64,000 nucleotides of DNA from Flavobacterium johnsoniae (GTDB lineage Bacteria > Bacteroidota > Bacteroidia > Flavobacteriales > Flavobacteriaceae): contig NZ_CP103794.1 in NCBI RefSeq assembly GCF_030388325.1, forward strand, positions 5,260,537 to 5,324,536, read 5' to 3'. Made by a program: the position numbers and the translations under genes. Of this stretch, positions 42,979-51,365 are shown piece after piece (position 1 is the first letter of the stretch; every line of letters starts with the position of its first letter). A model generated the notes under the pieces. That model was not told the DNA's origin. It saw only the letters and a program-made list of their open reading frames with translations, and made no database searches.

Positions 42979-44313
42979 TTAAGCTTCCGCCAATTTATTC
43001 AAAAACTCCAAACGAACACTTCCGTCTTCCTCGATTTTTGTTAAATTGATTTCTTGCAAAGTGTTTACCAATTCTGGATTCCAAGGTGTTTTTACTTTTA
43101 CGTAATTTTCTGTAAATCCGTGAATATATCCTTCTTTGTTTTCTCCTTCAAAAAGAACAGTTCTATTTGTTCCTAATTGACTTTCGTAAAAAGCACGACG
43201 TTTTTTAACCGATAAACCGCGTAGCATTTTACTTCTTTTTGCTCTTACATTTGAAGGAACAACACCTTCCATATCTGCCGCTTCTGTATTATCTCTTTCT
43301 GAATATGTAAAAACGTGTAAATAAGAAATATCTAAATCATTTAAGAAATGATAGGTTTCTAAAAAGTGTTCGTCTGTTTCTCCTGGAAAACCAACAATAA
43401 CATCAACACCAATACAAGCGTGCGGCATTACTTCGCGAATTTTATTGACACGATCAATATAAACTTCACATAAGTAACGACGTTTCATTAATTTTAAAAT
43501 ATCATTGCTTCCCGATTGTAGCGGAATATGAAAGTGCGGTACAAAAGTGCGACTTTTAGAAACGAATTCGATTGTTTCGTTTTTCAATAAATTAGGTTCG
43601 ATTGAAGAAATTCTTAAACGCTCAATTCCTTCTACTTTGTCTAAAGCCTGAACTAAATCGAGAAAAGTATGTTCGTGTTTTTTATTTCCGAATTCGCCTT
43701 TTCCGTAATCACCGATATTAACACCAGTTAAAACAATTTCACGGATATTTTGAGCTGAAATCTCTTTGGCATTTTTAAGAACATTTTCTAAAGCATCACT
43801 TCTAGAAATTCCTCTAGCCAACGGAATTGTACAATACGTACATTTGTAATCGCAACCGTCCTGAACTTTTAGGAATGCTCTTGTACGGTCTCCGATTGAG
43901 TAACTTCCAACGTAAAAATCGGCTTCAGCAATTTCGCATGAATGAACTTCACCCATATCATTTTTGCTCAAATCATGAATGTAGTCGGTAATTTTGAATT
44001 TTTCTGTAGCACCCAAAACCAAATCAACGCCATCGACAGCGGCTAATTCTTCTGGTTTTAATTGTGCATAACAGCCAACAGCGGCAACAAAAGCTCTATC
44101 GTTAAGCTTCATTGCTTTTTTAACAACTTGCTTAAACTGCTTATCTGCATTTTCTGTTACAGAGCAAGTATTGATGACATAAATATCTGCTATTTCTTCA
44201 AAATCAACGCGGTCAAAACCTTCGTCGTTAAAATTTCTGGCAATTGTAGAAGTCTCTGAAAAATTCAGTTTACAACCCAGCGTATAAAAGGCAACTTTCT
44301 TTCTATTTTCCAT
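42979..44313 (-). CDS. mtaB: tRNA t6A37 methylthiotransferase MtaB
   Basis: 444 residues, MTTase layout: N-terminal UPF0004 domain with three cluster Cys (LGCKLN, NTCSVTENADK, AAVGCYAQ), radical-SAM domain with QDGCDYKCTYCTIP near residue 152 (CxxxCxxC), and a C-terminal TRAM domain (TVLFEGENKEGYIHGFTENYVKVKTPW). MtaB-type enzymes add a methylthio group at C2 of t6A37 in ANN-decoding tRNAs. Spacing and the TLGCKLNFSET start separate it from MiaB and RimO. It has a TAAATTTG promoter and stands alone. Confidence 0.94.
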   Translation of the reverse strand: MENRKKVAFYTLGCKLNFSETSTIARNFNDEGFDRVDFEEIADIYVINTCSVTENADKQFKQVVKKAMKLNDRAFVAAVGCYAQLKPEELAAVDGVDLVLGATEKFKITDYIHDLSKNDMGEVHSCEIAEADFYVGSYSIGDRTRAFLKVQDGCDYKCTYCTIPLARGISRSDALENVLKNAKEISAQNIREIVLTGVNIGDYGKGEFGNKKHEHTFLDLVQALDKVEGIERLRISSIEPNLLKNETIEFVSKSRTFVPHFHIPLQSGSNDILKLMKRRYLCEVYIDRVNKIREVMPHACIGVDVIVGFPGETDEHFLETYHFLNDLDISYLHVFTYSERDNTEAADMEGVVPSNVRAKRSKMLRGLSVKKRRAFYESQLGTNRTVLFEGENKEGYIHGFTENYVKVKTPWNPELVNTLQEINLTKIEEDGSVRLEFLNKLAEA

Positions 44314-44359
44314 AATCTATCTTAAATTAATGAAATCGTTGTCAAAAAATTTAAGGCTG

Positions 44360-44367
44360 CAAATTTA
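44360..44367 (-). promoter_or_regulatory. TAnnTTTG -7 element for mtaB
   Basis: TAAATTTG on the minus strand, followed by CAGCC, 46 bp before the start codon at 44313. Confidence 0.55.
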
Positions 44368-44537
44368 CAAACAATATTCATCAAAAGAAAGAGATTAATC
44401 AACTTCGAATCAATAATTTGCGTGAATGTTATTAATAATGCATCAATAGATTAAATTAAAATCCTTAAATTTAATGGTCGAAAATGCACTTTAAACTGTC
44501 ATTTTTAACATTTCGATAAGAATAAAATGACAAAATA

Positions 44538-44570
44538 ATCGATTAAATGCAAATTTTATCGATTAAATAC
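44538..44570. promoter_or_regulatory. Direct-repeat operator candidate ATCGATTAAAT
   Basis: ATCGATTAAATGC at 44538-44550 and ATCGATTAAATAC at 44558-44570, 20 bp apart (about two helical turns), upstream of the promoter at 44607. A weaker relative (ATAGATTAAAT) lies near 44447. Confidence 0.5.
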
Positions 44571-44606
44571 ATTTTTTTCGTTTATAAACTCAAAATTTCT
44601 TACATT

Positions 44607-44614
44607 TACTTTTG
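44607..44614 (+). promoter_or_regulatory. TAnnTTTG -7 element for the 44801 gene
   Basis: TACTTTTG; start about 44620. It leaves a leader of about 180 nt before the ATG, with a hairpin at 44688-44694/44712-44718 (ACATAAC/GTTATGT). Confidence 0.6.
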
Positions 44615-44800
44615 TTTTGAATGATGCCCGAAATAATTTCTTATTTAAGAATTTTGATAAGCTTTAATTAATTTAATAATAATTCGGACATAACAATTTT
44701 GAATTTTAGCCGTTATGTTGTTGTTTTGTGTTACAAAATGAAATGGGAAAGCCGAAAACCAAAGAGAGTAGGCAAAATTAAATTACAAATACCACGCTTT

Positions 44801-45319
44801 ATGAAAGCATTTTTACCCACGATCTGCTTGATGTTCTTAACCCTTTTTAGTTCGCAAGCGCAAACTAATACACCAGCCGCAAATCCATTTCCTACAATTA
44901 GTACATTAACGACTTGGGCGAGCTTTAATTCACAGCAGCAATTTGACGTTGCTATTCGTGCAGTAGGGTTTAAGTTTGAAGTTAAAGAACCAGGTGAAGG
45001 ATCTACAGCTTATACTTATATTCGTAAAGTAACTGTTAACGAAGTAAATTATACGGATAGAATTGTATACAGAATTACTAATAATAATTCGGCAAGTATT
45101 ATTTCTTTAGTAACTGCTTCTACTGACTTGGTTAGTTTGTATACTCCACAATTAACAACTTTTAAAAATAACAACTGTAAAACAGAAATGTCTAAAGACA
45201 AAAACACAACTTGCAGCTGTTACGAAAGTGCTAATTTTGCTATCGATCTTTGCGATGAGCGTGTGAAATTAACAATGGGTGACGGAAATAAATATTTTGT
45301 TTCTGTAGCTAAAAAATAA
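44801..45319 (+). CDS. Secreted four-cysteine protein, unknown
   Basis: 172 residues from the ATG at 44801, which starts the signal peptide MKAFLPTICLMFLTLFSSQAQ. The frame is open for 34 codons before it, but those codons are basic and without signal character. The mature part is beta-rich (VGFKFEVKEPGEGSTAYTYIRKVTVNE); the end has four Cys in NNCKTEMSKDKNTTCSCYES and FAIDLCDE that can pair. No family recognised. The long leader and the operator-like direct repeat suggest tight control. Confidence 0.78.
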   Translation: MKAFLPTICLMFLTLFSSQAQTNTPAANPFPTISTLTTWASFNSQQQFDVAIRAVGFKFEVKEPGEGSTAYTYIRKVTVNEVNYTDRIVYRITNNNSASIISLVTASTDLVSLYTPQLTTFKNNNCKTEMSKDKNTTCSCYESANFAIDLCDERVKLTMGDGNKYFVSVAKK

Positions 45320-45350
45320 TACCTCAAAATATTATTTTTCTTTTTGTTTG

Positions 45351-45394
45351 ATTCCAAATCTTTACTGACTTTTAAGTATGTAAAGATTTGGAAT
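45351..45394. terminator. Long terminator hairpin between convergent genes
   Basis: 15-bp perfect arms ATTCCAAATCTTTAC (45351-45365) and complement (45380-45394), 14-nt loop, T-rich after. Serves the 44801 gene and perhaps the opposing GNAT gene. Confidence 0.8.
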
Positions 45395-45401
45395 TCATTT
45401 T

Positions 45402-45932
45402 TTATAACAAGTTCGGATTTTTAAGTTCGTACCAAACTTCTAGCTCTTCATTGTATTCAAAAGAATTGACAAAATGGAAACCTAGTTTTTCTAGCACTTT
45501 TCTAGAATTTTCGTTTCCTGCATCTGCGTAAGCATAAAGAACTTCTACTTTCATTTCGTTAAAAGCATAATCAACAAAAGCTTTTCCAGCTTCAGAAGCA
45601 TATCCCTTTCCCCAATGTTTTTCGATAAAACGATAACCTAATTCGTAGAAATTTTTATGGTTATTGATTTCGTCTGTAATATATTTTATTCCAGACCAAC
45701 CTATAAATTCATTCGTTTCTTTTAAAACAACAGCCCATCGACCAATGCCGAAAGTTGCATATTGTTTCTGAACAAATTTGATGTAATCAACACTTTCTTC
45801 TATATGCTTAACAGGCCTGTTGCCTACAAACAAATGAACGTTTGGATTAGAATCCAACTCGAACATACCTTCTGCATCAGAGAGAACTAATTCTCTTAAA
45901 ATCAAACGATCGGTTTCAATTGGATTTTTCAT
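45402..45932 (-). CDS. GNAT N-acetyltransferase, RimJ/RimL-like
   Basis: 176 residues: IETDRLILRELVLSDAEGMFEL opens the RimJ type; YELGYRFIEKHWGKGYASEAGKAFVDYAF carries the acetyl-CoA P-loop (Q/RxxGxG/A as HWGKGYAS), and ENSRKVLEKLGFHFV the last strand. Acts on N-terminal or small-molecule amines. Follows the HAD gene by 4 bp, same strand, likely cotranscribed. Confidence 0.92.
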   Translation of the reverse strand: MKNPIETDRLILRELVLSDAEGMFELDSNPNVHLFVGNRPVKHIEESVDYIKFVQKQYATFGIGRWAVVLKETNEFIGWSGIKYITDEINNHKNFYELGYRFIEKHWGKGYASEAGKAFVDYAFNEMKVEVLYAYADAGNENSRKVLEKLGFHFVNSFEYNEELEVWYELKNPNLL

Positions 45933-45936
45933 TTCT

Positions 45937-46740
45937 TTAATTTAAAATATAACGTGAAATTACTTCTGCAACTCCGTCATTATTATTTGAAGCTACAATT
46001 ATATTGGCTTTGTCACGTAATTCTGGCGTTACATTATCTACCCAAACTCCTAAACCTGCATATTCAATCATAGTAAGGTCGTTTCCGGCGTTTCCTACGG
46101 CGATAATTTCACTTTGAAGAATTCCTAACTTTTCAGCCAAAAGTTTCAAACTCGCCGCTTTATCAATACCTAATTGTGCTACTTCTAAGAAAAAAGGTTT
46201 AGAAGTCGAAACGCTTAAATGTGGCATTGTTTCAATTAAATCTCTTTCAACTGTTTTTAAATATGCTGGATCTTCAAGTAAAATACATTTAACCGCTGGT
46301 CGATCTACATACTCTTTGAAACTGGAAACTTTATGATGCACCATTTTAGTGATTTCTTTTTCAATCTCAATATATTCAGAATCGGTTTCGCTGATTATTT
46401 CATTATCTAAATACGTAATAATGTGTGTATTTTTTTCAACACTATAATCATATAGAGCATGAATTTGTTCAACCGTTAATTTCTGTTCAAACAAAACCAA
46501 ATCGTCTTTTACGCGACTAATTATTGCTCCATTAAACGAAATCATATAAGAATCGTTTAAATCCATTTGAAGCTCTTTTGCGTAAGCCGTCATTGCTGTT
46601 GTTGGTCTTCCAGATGCAAGAACAACATAAACGCCTTTTGCTTGGGCTTCTAGAATTAATTTCTTATTTAAATATGAAATTTTATGATCGTCTGTCAACA
46701 AGGTATCATCCATGTCGAGCACTAACATTTTGTATTGCAT
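45937..46740 (-). CDS. Cof-type HAD-IIB phosphatase
   Basis: 267 residues: DMDDTLLTDD (nucleophile Asp plus Asp+2) at the start, LASGRPTTAM (motif II), then the large IIB cap, Lys in KAASLKLLAEKLG (motif III) and GNAGNDLTMIEYAG (motif IV). Hydrolyses sugar or nucleotide phosphates, including FMN and PLP in relatives. Upstream repeat at 46741 separates it from the DUF2007 gene. Confidence 0.94.
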   Translation of the reverse strand: MQYKMLVLDMDDTLLTDDHKISYLNKKLILEAQAKGVYVVLASGRPTTAMTAYAKELQMDLNDSYMISFNGAIISRVKDDLVLFEQKLTVEQIHALYDYSVEKNTHIITYLDNEIISETDSEYIEIEKEITKMVHHKVSSFKEYVDRPAVKCILLEDPAYLKTVERDLIETMPHLSVSTSKPFFLEVAQLGIDKAASLKLLAEKLGILQSEIIAVGNAGNDLTMIEYAGLGVWVDNVTPELRDKANIIVASNNNDGVAEVISRYILN

Positions 46741-46804
46741 TTTTTTTAGTTTTCAGTCGCAGTTTTCAGTCGCAGTCTCAGCAATGACTGAAAACTGAAA
46801 ACTT
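46741..46804. repeat. AGTTTTCAGTCGCAG repeat array
   Basis: AGTTTTCAGTCGC twice in direct order, then CAGCAATGACTGAAAACTGAAAACT. Forms competing hairpins, between the DUF2007 and HAD genes. Confidence 0.75.
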
Positions 46805-47023
46805 TTAAAGACTCATTCGAAATTCTTCAATAACTGGATTTGCTTTTGCAAAATCAGTTTCCTGAATAAAAACCTCAACGGCTAAATCTGTTCCGCCGAA
46901 ACCTCCTAAACGAGCCGACTGTATATTATCTTTTTTTACTGTTTCTACTCCAGCTTCTTCTAATCTTTCTTGCAAAGCAATTGCTAAAACTTCACTTCCC
47001 GAAAACACTTTCATTAATCCCAT
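46805..47023 (-). CDS. DUF2007 small protein
   Basis: 72 residues: MGLMKVFSGSEVLAIALQERLEEAGVETVKKDN then a beta-hairpin (VEVFIQETDFAKANPVIEEF), the ferredoxin-like DUF2007 shape. Such proteins are sometimes linked with signal transduction but have no defined activity. Repeats on both sides. Confidence 0.88.
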   Translation of the reverse strand: MGLMKVFSGSEVLAIALQERLEEAGVETVKKDNIQSARLGGFGGTDLAVEVFIQETDFAKANPVIEEFRMSL

Positions 47024-47039
47024 GATAATCTATTTTGTT

Positions 47040-47103
47040 TATTAAGTTTTCAGTCTCAGTCACAGTCTTCATTATTAAACTGAAAACTGTAACTGAGACT
47101 TAT
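47040..47103. repeat. AGTTTTCAGTCTCAGTCACAG repeat pair
   Basis: Left AAGTTTTCAGTCTCAGTCACAG and right AACTGAAAACTGTAACTGAGACTT are imperfect inverted copies of the CAGTCGCAG family. Confidence 0.7.
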
Positions 47104-47106
47104 AAT

Positions 47107-47922
47107 TTATTCTAAAATTATTTTTAATTGTTTTTGAAAATCTTTATTCTCATTTACGCCAATATAACCTTGATTTTTCAAAGGATAAAAATACGCATTA
47201 GATTTCAAAAGCTTTTTCAATCTAACCGAATTTTCACAAGGAATTAACTGATCATCCGTTCCATGAAAAATATAAATCGGGGCATTGATTTGAGGGAGAT
47301 AAAGATTGGTTTCCAGACTAAACTTTTTCATAAAATCAGGAAAAAACGGTGCTTTAGAACTAGATAATTCTAAAAAGTTATAATATGGCGCTTGAAGAAT
47401 TAATGCTTTTGGTTTATTTTCTAAAGCCAATTTTGTCGCAAAACCAGAACCAATAGAATATCCAGTAATAATAATTTTATTTGCTGAATATCTTTTAGAA
47501 ATTTCCTTGTAAGCAACAGAAATATCTTTACTTATTTGTTCTTCATTTTCAATTTTACCTTCGCTTTTTCCGAAACTTCTGTAATCTAAAATGAAAATAT
47601 CGTAGTTTAACGAAGTATAAATTTTGGCGATTTTGCCCCAAGTTTCAAGAGTTCCAGCATTTCCATGAAGGTAAAAAACAAGACCTTTAGATTTTTCTGC
47701 CTTAAATAATAATCCGTTGAGATTATTTCCATCAAATGATGGAATATTTAGCTCTTCAAATTTCTGTTGATAATCAAATTTAAAATCTTTTGGAAGTCTT
47801 GAAGCATGAAAAACCAATTCAACTTGATTGAAATAAAAATAGGAAATCATTAAAACATAAATAACCAGAAAAAAACAAAAAAGTACAATTCCTAAAAATT
47901 TAAATGTTTTTAAAATCTCCAT
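47107..47922 (-). CDS. Membrane-anchored alpha/beta hydrolase (BEM46-like), catalytic His replaced
   Basis: 271 residues: one N-terminal membrane helix (residues 9-31), then a BEM46/YfhR-like fold with oxyanion strand GLVFYLHGNAGTLETW, nucleophile Ser in ITGYSIGSGFAT near residue 145, and acid Asp in FHGTDDQLIP. The catalytic-His position, normally in an AGHN-type turn, reads LKNQGYIGVNEN: Tyr encoded by TAT, one transition from CAT. No other His follows. It may be an inactive fold or a real variant. A peripheral lipid esterase role would be expected of an intact one. Confidence 0.85.
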   Translation of the reverse strand: MEILKTFKFLGIVLFCFFLVIYVLMISYFYFNQVELVFHASRLPKDFKFDYQQKFEELNIPSFDGNNLNGLLFKAEKSKGLVFYLHGNAGTLETWGKIAKIYTSLNYDIFILDYRSFGKSEGKIENEEQISKDISVAYKEISKRYSANKIIITGYSIGSGFATKLALENKPKALILQAPYYNFLELSSSKAPFFPDFMKKFSLETNLYLPQINAPIYIFHGTDDQLIPCENSVRLKKLLKSNAYFYPLKNQGYIGVNENKDFQKQLKIILE

Positions 47923-47976
47923 TTTTTACTTTGTCCATTTGTAATTATCGTTTTTATTTAGAAAAAAAAAGTCCCG

Positions 47977-49416
47977 TTATTCTGTTTTTACGACTCCCGC
48001 ATATGTGGCAACCCAAATTGAACCATTTCTGTCTTTTGTAATCTTCTCAGAATGAATACTAGGAACATTTGAATTTTGATTTGTATAGGTTTCCCATTTT
48101 TTTGTCTTCAAATCATAATTTAAAATACCAACTCCATTTAGCGTTACCCATAAGGCTTGGTCGGCTTCGTCCAGATAAAAATCGTTTATAGCATTATCTG
48201 TGAACATTTTCGAATTAGGATGAACAATTCTTGTCCAATTTCCAGCTGTATCTAACTTATAAATTCCTGCCTCGTCTGATTTGTCGTTATACAAATCAAA
48301 CCAGAGATTTTCTTCTTTATCTTCGTAAACTTTGGATATGAATGCCTTTGACAAAGGTGATTTTTTGTCATTCAGCAATTTTGTCGTCCTATTTTCAATT
48401 ACAACATTTCCTTCAAATGTTCCGATCCAGATTCTATCTTTTTTATCGACATAAACTCCAAGTGTTTTATTACTTGGCAAATTTGAATTTTCTTTGGTAA
48501 AATCTGACCATTTTTCGCCATCAAACTTTGCGACACCTCTCCAAGACGTAAACCAGATGTTATTTTTATAATCCACAAAAAGCTTTCTTGCCCAGCTAAT
48601 TGGCGAGTTTATCGAATCATATTTTTTCCAGTTTTTATTATCGTATTTGTAAACATCCCAACCAATAACAAACCATTTGTTATTTTCTTTGTCTACCTCC
48701 AAATCTCTAACCGATTCTGTCTGATTCTTGTTGTATGCCGTAGGCTTGATTATTGTATTTTTCGAATTAAAATGCTGCCACTTTTCGTTTTCAATTTTAA
48801 CGATTCCATTATCAGTTCCAATCCAAATATTATTATCTAAATCATTCGCAATTGCTCTGGTCATATCCCAAGGCAACTCAGAATTGCTTTGTGTAAATAA
48901 CTGCCATTTTTTAGAAAGCTTTTCTTTATCAGTACCTTTAATTTCAGGCGTTCCAACACATTTCATATTCCCTTGATTCTTAAAATCAAATACTTTTCTC
49001 TTAACCGAAAAACTTCCATTTTCGAATTCAAAAATTAAAGATACAGAACTATTTTTTGGTTTATTTTTAGAAATGGCTGGTTGCCACAAAGAAACCGTAT
49101 TGATTGCTTTTTCCAAATTCAGCTTTTTTGAAGCCACATTTGTTTTATTCATCACACTTATAAGACAAGGCTTTCCGTTTTCGTCAATTAAAATTTGAGC
49201 CTCAATTATGCCTTTAATTTCTGCCAGCTTTTTTTTGTCTAAACTGTTATTTAGTTCTTCCACAAACGTTTTTGGAGGCATTGCCAGAACGTCTCCACAA
49301 TCCAGACAAAAAGTTGCTAAGTGACAATTTTGATATTTTTCAGGATATAGATTTTGAGAATACGCAGAAACCTGCAAAAAAACCAACAAAGCAATCAAAA
49401 GTTTTTTTTTCATCAA
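47977..49416 (-). CDS. Exported TonB_C-like + two-component-regulator propeller protein
   Basis: 479 residues. Signal peptide (MMKKKLLIALLVFLQVSAYSQ). Residues 60-150 read GIIEAQILIDENGKPCLISVMNKTNVASKKLNLEKAINTVSLWQPA, the TonB_C energy-transducer strand order. From about 170 to the end there are propeller blades: NIWIGTDNGIVKIENEKWQHFNSKN, NIWFTSWRGVAKFDGEKWSDFTKENSNLPSN, and so on, about seven. Such propellers usually are sensor modules of hybrid histidine kinases; here no kinase follows. The start codon may be the second Met. Confidence 0.82.
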   Translation of the reverse strand: MMKKKLLIALLVFLQVSAYSQNLYPEKYQNCHLATFCLDCGDVLAMPPKTFVEELNNSLDKKKLAEIKGIIEAQILIDENGKPCLISVMNKTNVASKKLNLEKAINTVSLWQPAISKNKPKNSSVSLIFEFENGSFSVKRKVFDFKNQGNMKCVGTPEIKGTDKEKLSKKWQLFTQSNSELPWDMTRAIANDLDNNIWIGTDNGIVKIENEKWQHFNSKNTIIKPTAYNKNQTESVRDLEVDKENNKWFVIGWDVYKYDNKNWKKYDSINSPISWARKLFVDYKNNIWFTSWRGVAKFDGEKWSDFTKENSNLPSNKTLGVYVDKKDRIWIGTFEGNVVIENRTTKLLNDKKSPLSKAFISKVYEDKEENLWFDLYNDKSDEAGIYKLDTAGNWTRIVHPNSKMFTDNAINDFYLDEADQALWVTLNGVGILNYDLKTKKWETYTNQNSNVPSIHSEKITKDRNGSIWVATYAGVVKTE

Positions 49417-49441
49417 TTTCTGAGTATGAATTTAAGATTTT

Positions 49442-50101
49442 TTATTCCTCTTCAATATCGTCTTCCTCTTCGTCAAGCTCTTCGCCTTCTTCGTCCATAT
49501 CAAACAAATATGGCTCAACTAACATTTTGTCTGCCAAAATTTCAACACGTTCTGTCAGTGTTTCGGCAAAAATAATGCGTTGTGTTTTTGCAATACTGCC
49601 AGAAATACGCATAATTTTTGTTTCATGACGCAATCTCAAAATTGGATCGGCATCGTCAAGAATTAGCATTTTTAGACGATTTACATTGTAACCCGCTGTA
49701 CTAAACATATCATTTAGTTTTGTTGGAGTTCCAATTAAAACATCAATTCCAGTTGAAATATAGTTTTTATCGTAATCCATGTCGCCTTTTTCATTTACGC
49801 CATATACTTCCAAATTGGTGTATTTTCCATACTTCTCAAAAAGCTCAACCATTTCTAAAACCTTCGCTTTATCTTCTACGATAATCAAAGCCCTTGGAGA
49901 TTCTTCAGTCTGTCCAGCCAATTGCTGAATTACATTTAAAACAATTGTAGTTGTTTTTCCGCTTCCTTTTGGAGAAATAACAACACAATCTGCACCGCTT
50001 TTTATGGTTGAAAAAGTTTCTAACTGCAAAGCATTTGCTTCTGTTAAACCATTTTCAATTAAAGCGTCTTGTAGTTTCTCGTTTATTTTTTTTAGTTTCA
50101 T
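49442..50101 (-). CDS. DEAD-box ATPase half-helicase (RecA1 domain only)
   Basis: 219 residues, half the usual length. Q-motif-like LQLETFSTIKSG, motif I ISPKGSGKTTT near residue 40, motif Ib IGTPTKL, motif II LILDDADPIL (DDAD instead of DEAD) and motif III-like FAETLTERV where SAT is expected. The second RecA lobe, with the arginine finger, is absent, and the protein ends in a very acidic tail (EEGEELDEEEDDIEEE). A lone lobe should bind ATP but not unwind alone. It may be a regulator or partner. Not a frameshift: no lobe-2 remnant lies after the stop. Confidence 0.83.
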   Translation of the reverse strand: MKLKKINEKLQDALIENGLTEANALQLETFSTIKSGADCVVISPKGSGKTTTIVLNVIQQLAGQTEESPRALIIVEDKAKVLEMVELFEKYGKYTNLEVYGVNEKGDMDYDKNYISTGIDVLIGTPTKLNDMFSTAGYNVNRLKMLILDDADPILRLRHETKIMRISGSIAKTQRIIFAETLTERVEILADKMLVEPYLFDMDEEGEELDEEEDDIEEE

Positions 50102-50110
50102 TTTTTTTAT

Positions 50111-50185
50111 GCTTTAAGCTTTAAGCTTTAGGCTTTAAGCTAAAATATTATATTTTTTAAAAGCCTAAAGCTTAAAGCTTAAAGC
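50111..50185. repeat. 25-bp inverted repeat of GCTTTAAGCTT words
   Basis: Arms 50111-50135 and 50161-50185 are perfect complements with a 25-nt AT-rich spacer. Each arm is a near-tandem of GCTTTAA. Between the DEAD gene and the NtrC-type gene. Confidence 0.9.
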
Positions 50186-50201
50186 CTACAGCGCGAAGCA
50201 A

Positions 50202-51365
50202 CTACTTGCTTGCGAACATTTTTACGTCGCTTTCGGAGATTTCATTTCCTCCCAAAATAATTAATCTTTCTACCACATTTCGAAGTTCACGAATATTTCC
50301 TGTCCAATCGTATTCTTGCAGTAATTGTATTGCTTGAGTAGAAAATCCTTTCACTGCATTTCCTTGCTCTGAAGCAATTTTCTCTGCAAAATGCTTAATT
50401 AACGCCGGAATATCGTCACGTCTTTCATTCAATGGCGGAACTTTAATTAAAATTACTGCCAAACGATGGTATAAATCTTCGCGGAAACGACCTTCAGCAA
50501 TTTCTGTTTTCAAATCTTTGTTCGTTGCTGCAACAACACGAACATCAACCTTGATATCTTTATCTGCACCAACTCTGGTTATCATACTTTCTTGAAGGGC
50601 ACGTAAAACTTTGGCTTGCGCCGAAAGACTCATATCTCCAATTTCATCTAAGAAAATAGTTCCTTTGTCAGCTGCTTCAAACTTTCCAGCACGATCTTTA
50701 ACTGCCGATGTAAAAGCTCCTTTTACGTGTCCGAATAATTCACTTTCAATCAATTCACTCGGGATCGCGGCACAATTTACCTCGATTAGAGGAAAAGAAG
50801 AACGTTCACTTTTTTCATGTAATTGATGCGCAACCAACTCTTTTCCTGTTCCGTTTGGTCCTATAATTAAAACTCTAGCTTCGGTTGGAGCAACTTTATC
50901 AATCATCACTTTGATGTGATTGATGGATTCGCTTTCGCCAATCATTTCGTAGTTTTTACTGACTTTTTTCTTTAGAATTTTATTTTCAACAACTAATTGT
51001 TTTTTGTCTAACGCATTACGTACAGTATTTAATAATCGATTCAAATCTGGTGGTTTCGAAATATAATCAAAAGCTCCAAGACGCATTGTTTGAATCGCAG
51101 TTTCCATATCGCCGTGTCCCGAAATCATTACCATCGGAATTTCTGGCTTTATCTTTTTTACTTCTTCCAAAACCTCAACACCATCCATTTTTGGCATTTT
51201 GATATCACACAAAACCAAATCGTAATCGTTGTTTTTTATTTTTTCAAGTCCAGCAACACCATCTTCAGCTTCATCTACCTGATAAGAATCATTTTCTTCT
51301 GATAGTATTTTCACTAAAACTCTTCTGATCGCTGCTTCGTCTTCTACAATTAGTATTTTACTCAT
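50202..51365 (-). CDS. NtrC-type sigma-54 response regulator without a DNA-binding domain
   Basis: 387 residues. Receiver domain 1-120 with phospho-acceptor Asp in LVLCDIKMPKMDG (residue 54) and Lys in YISKPPD. AAA+ domain: Walker A IGPNGTGKEL, GAFTSA loop in LFGHVKGAFTSAVKDR (the sigma-54 contact is normally GAFTGA), Walker B TIFLDEIGDMS, and RELRNVVERL near the end. It stops at SESDVKMFASK with no Fis-type helix-turn-helix. It should activate RpoN promoters only from solution or with a partner. The sensor kinase is not adjacent. Confidence 0.9.
   Translation of the reverse strand: MSKILIVEDEAAIRRVLVKILSEENDSYQVDEAEDGVAGLEKIKNNDYDLVLCDIKMPKMDGVEVLEEVKKIKPEIPMVMISGHGDMETAIQTMRLGAFDYISKPPDLNRLLNTVRNALDKKQLVVENKILKKKVSKNYEMIGESESINHIKVMIDKVAPTEARVLIIGPNGTGKELVAHQLHEKSERSSFPLIEVNCAAIPSELIESELFGHVKGAFTSAVKDRAGKFEAADKGTIFLDEIGDMSLSAQAKVLRALQESMITRVGADKDIKVDVRVVAATNKDLKTEIAEGRFREDLYHRLAVILIKVPPLNERRDDIPALIKHFAEKIASEQGNAVKGFSTQAIQLLQEYDWTGNIRELRNVVERLIILGGNEISESDVKMFASK

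Noticed and set aside
46741..46804. CRISPR-like direct repeats
   Set aside because: Only two short direct copies, no regular spacers, no cas genes; the words belong to a palindromic intergenic family.
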